A DNA stretch of 24,258 bases from an uncultured Johnsonella sp. (GTDB lineage Bacteria > Bacillota > Clostridia > Lachnospirales > Lachnospiraceae). Shown piece by piece: positions 22,797-24,258 of the stretch. The translations under genes were made by a program, and so were the position numbers. Each line of letters starts with the position of its first letter. The stretch's first letter is position 1. The notes below the pieces were generated by a model that searched no databases, was not told the DNA's origin, and worked only from the letters and a program-made list of their open reading frames with translations. The DNA lies in contig CAJPUK010000015.1 of assembly GCA_905373785.1 (NCBI GenBank), positions 1 to 24,258 on the forward strand, written 5' to 3'.

Positions 22797-22883
22797 AAAT
22801 AACTTAAACCGATTCACACTTTATTTTGCAGGTACAAAAATTTAAGTAGCTACAGAACAAAGCAAAATCAGTTTAAGTTATTT
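22797..22883 (-). promoter_or_regulatory. Long hairpin between the ABC transporter gene and metK (terminator or metK leader element)
   Basis: Arms 22797-22814 and 22866-22883 pair over 18 bp. The single DNA mismatch (C22810 with A22870) becomes G-U in minus-strand RNA, which supports folding in that orientation. The loop is 51 nt and contains a further TTTGC/GCAAA pairing and the palindrome GTAGCTAC. The element begins 13 nt after the ABC ATPase stop and ends about 78 nt before the metK start. The 3' arm ends U-rich (UUAUUUU), so weak termination is possible. Confidence 0.5.
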
Positions 22884-22896
22884 GATAGACGATGCA

Positions 22897-23637
22897 CTAA
22901 GTATTTCTAAAGCGACTTAAAAATTCTTTAGTTAAAGCTTTTTGTGGATTATTAAATATTTTTTCAGAACTTCCCTCTTCTTCTATTACTCCATTTGCCA
23001 TAAATACTACATGTGTAGACACATCCTTTGCAAATGCCATCTCATGAGTTACTATGATCATAGTAAGCCCGTCCTTTGCAAGACTCCTCATAACCTCAAG
23101 CACCTCACCGACCATTTGCGGATCAAGTGCTGAAGTAGGTTCATCAAAAAGCAGTACCTCCGGCTCCATAGCCAAGGCTCTTGCTATTGCAACTCTTTGC
23201 TTTTGACCGCCTGAAAGCTGTTTAGGTCTTGCCTTAATATAAGGCAACATTCCTACTTTTTCAAGATACTCCATAGCCAGTTCTTTAGAAACCGCCGGGC
23301 TTTTCTTTAATACCTTGGTCTGTCCTATGATGCAGTTATCAAGTACAGACATATTATTAAATAAATTAAAATTTTGAAATACCATACCCACCTTGGAGCG
23401 GTATCCCGTAGGATCAATGCTTTTATCCGTTATATCCGTATCATGAAATAAAATCTTGCCGGCGGTCGGAGTTTCAAGCAAATTAATACATCTTAAGAGA
23501 GTTGACTTTCCTGATCCGGAAGCACCTATGATAGAAGTTACATCTCCTTTATTAACAGTAAAATCAATATCTCTAAGCACTACATTGCTGCCGAAACTCT
23601 TACTTAAATGTTTTATATCTATAATTCTTTCAGCCAT
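22897..23637 (-). CDS. Polar amino-acid ABC transporter ATP-binding protein (GlnQ/HisP type)
   Basis: 246-aa ATPase subunit driving amino-acid uptake. Walker A GASGSGKST is at 38-46, the Q-loop at Gln88 (VFQNFNLF), signature LSGGQKQR at 141-148, Walker B LLFDEP at 162-167, D-loop SALD and H-loop His198. The LFNNMSVLDN segment is typical of the polar amino-acid family, which includes glutamine, histidine, cystine and arginine transporters. It follows the permease gene by 5 nt. Specificity cannot be read without the binding protein, which is outside the window. Confidence 0.96.
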   Translation of the reverse strand: MAERIIDIKHLSKSFGSNVVLRDIDFTVNKGDVTSIIGASGSGKSTLLRCINLLETPTAGKILFHDTDITDKSIDPTGYRSKVGMVFQNFNLFNNMSVLDNCIIGQTKVLKKSPAVSKELAMEYLEKVGMLPYIKARPKQLSGGQKQRVAIARALAMEPEVLLFDEPTSALDPQMVGEVLEVMRSLAKDGLTMIIVTHEMAFAKDVSTHVVFMANGVIEEEGSSEKIFNNPQKALTKEFLSRFRNT

Positions 23638-23642
23638 GGTTC

Positions 23643-24258
23643 TTAATCCTCCCTCTTCTTAGGATTAGGGAACTTTGCCATACCGCTGGTATATGCCAAA
23701 GTATCGGTAGTAGCCAAATCATAGTTTTTATCTCCACCAAGTTTATCTTCCCACATTCTAAGTAATCTTGAGCAGCCGAATGTAAGTATAAAGTATATTA
23801 CCATAGCTATGGTGAAGGCTTCAAAGTAGGTATAGTATGCACCCGATACTCCCTTGGTTGCATAGAAGAGCTCCACTATACCTATACTTGAAAGCACACA
23901 GGTATCCTTTATATTAATTATAAGGTTATTGCCTATCTGCGGCATGATATTTTTAAGTGCCTGCGGAAGTATTACATAAAGCATGGTCTGAAAATGTGTC
24001 ATTCCTATAGCTTTAGCACCCTCTGTCTGTCCTTCATCCACAGACAGTATACCGCCCCTTACAGTTTCCGCCATATAAGCACCCGTATTGATTGATACTA
24101 TAAAGAAAGCAGCAAACCACATGGACATATTAATACCGAATAGTGCCGAAGAACCGAAGTATATGAACATAGCCTGTGCCATCATAGGTGTTCCTCTGAA
24201 AATTTCCACATATGCATTTAATATAAAAAAGATAATATTCATAAATATTTTCTTAAAT
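23643..24258 (-). CDS. Polar amino-acid ABC transporter permease (partial, N-terminus outside window)
   Basis: At least 204 residues of a HisM/GlnP-type permease. The frame stays open past the ATG at 24242 to the window edge (…LRKIF before MNIIFF), so the true start lies beyond 24258. AYVEIFRGTPMM is the typical early motif. The EAA cytoplasmic loop that contacts the ATPase is EGAKAIGMTHFQTMLYVILP, followed by PQIGNNLI and DTCVLSSIG, with further membrane helices. The last 30 residues form a hydrophilic tail longer than usual (DKNYDLATTDTLAY onward). It is in one operon with the ATPase, 5 nt upstream of it. Confidence 0.93.
   Translation of the reverse strand, partial: FKKIFMNIIFFILNAYVEIFRGTPMMAQAMFIYFGSSALFGINMSMWFAAFFIVSINTGAYMAETVRGGILSVDEGQTEGAKAIGMTHFQTMLYVILPQALKNIMPQIGNNLIINIKDTCVLSSIGIVELFYATKGVSGAYYTYFEAFTIAMVIYFILTFGCSRLLRMWEDKLGGDKNYDLATTDTLAYTSGMAKFPNPKKRED

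Noticed and set aside
22719..22896. SAM-I riboswitch for metK
   Set aside because: The conserved S-box sequence and junction motifs are absent from the leader.
1..24258. CRISPR arrays, tRNA/rRNA genes or a complete insertion sequence
   Set aside because: No regularly spaced direct repeats, no tRNA cloverleaf with CCA/T-loop motif, and no transposase or integrase gene were seen.

Overview
The window looks like chromosome of a low-GC Firmicute, most likely a Lachnospiraceae-type clostridium. The signs are AT-rich DNA, strong AGGAGG-type ribosome binding sites, a PPDK next to a single-chain glycyl-tRNA synthetase, an M16C peptidase in the era-recO neighbourhood, and an ireB-ruvX-yrzB-(rnj)-mltG-like-trmR-trhP gene order that parallels the B. 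subtilis yrzL-yrrK-yrzB-yrrL-yrrM-yrrO cluster. Genus cannot be fixed from this sequence alone. Almost every gene lies on the minus strand; only one (18876-19541) is on the plus strand.

Layout. (1) 1-2596: the edge of a probable mobile element or integrated plasmid. In transcription order it has a DUF6075-like gene, a 59-aa DUF3970-like gene, parA, parB and the first codons of a further gene. It is preceded by two tandem hairpins, one a good intrinsic terminator, and by what looks like the 3' remnant of another gene fused to the ppdK 3' flank. (2) 2597-6677: ppdK and glyS. (3) 6678-6976: a gene-free stretch dominated by a 185-bp nested inverted-repeat element that folds as a three-way junction. 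(4) 6977-18512: a tightly packed minus-strand series, probably one long operon: ireB, ruvX, yrzB-like, RNase J, MltG-like fragment, trmR, trhP, DUF218 membrane protein, M16C peptidase, era, recO, lipoprotein. Many junctions overlap by 1-8 nt. (5) 18513-18875: a divergent control region. (6) 18876-19541: a RelA/SpoT-type HD hydrolase, convergent with (7) 19544-21281: a histidine kinase/response regulator pair. (8) 21282-21530: a gene-free stretch holding a long rod-shaped RNA-like fold. (9) metK, with a long hairpin in its leader. (10) A polar amino-acid ABC transporter (ATPase and partial permease), cut by the window end.

The chromosomal genes serve core functions: pyruvate/PEP metabolism, glycine charging, SAM synthesis, RNA decay (RNase J), ribosome assembly (Era), repair (RuvX, RecO), wobble-uridine modification (TrhP then TrmR), Ser/Thr-kinase output (IreB), alarmone turnover (HD protein) and amino-acid uptake. 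I found no tRNA, rRNA, CRISPR array or complete insertion sequence. The least explained items are non-coding: the 6735-6919 cloverleaf, the 21325-21480 rod, the metK leader hairpin, and the ppdK/mobile-element junction.
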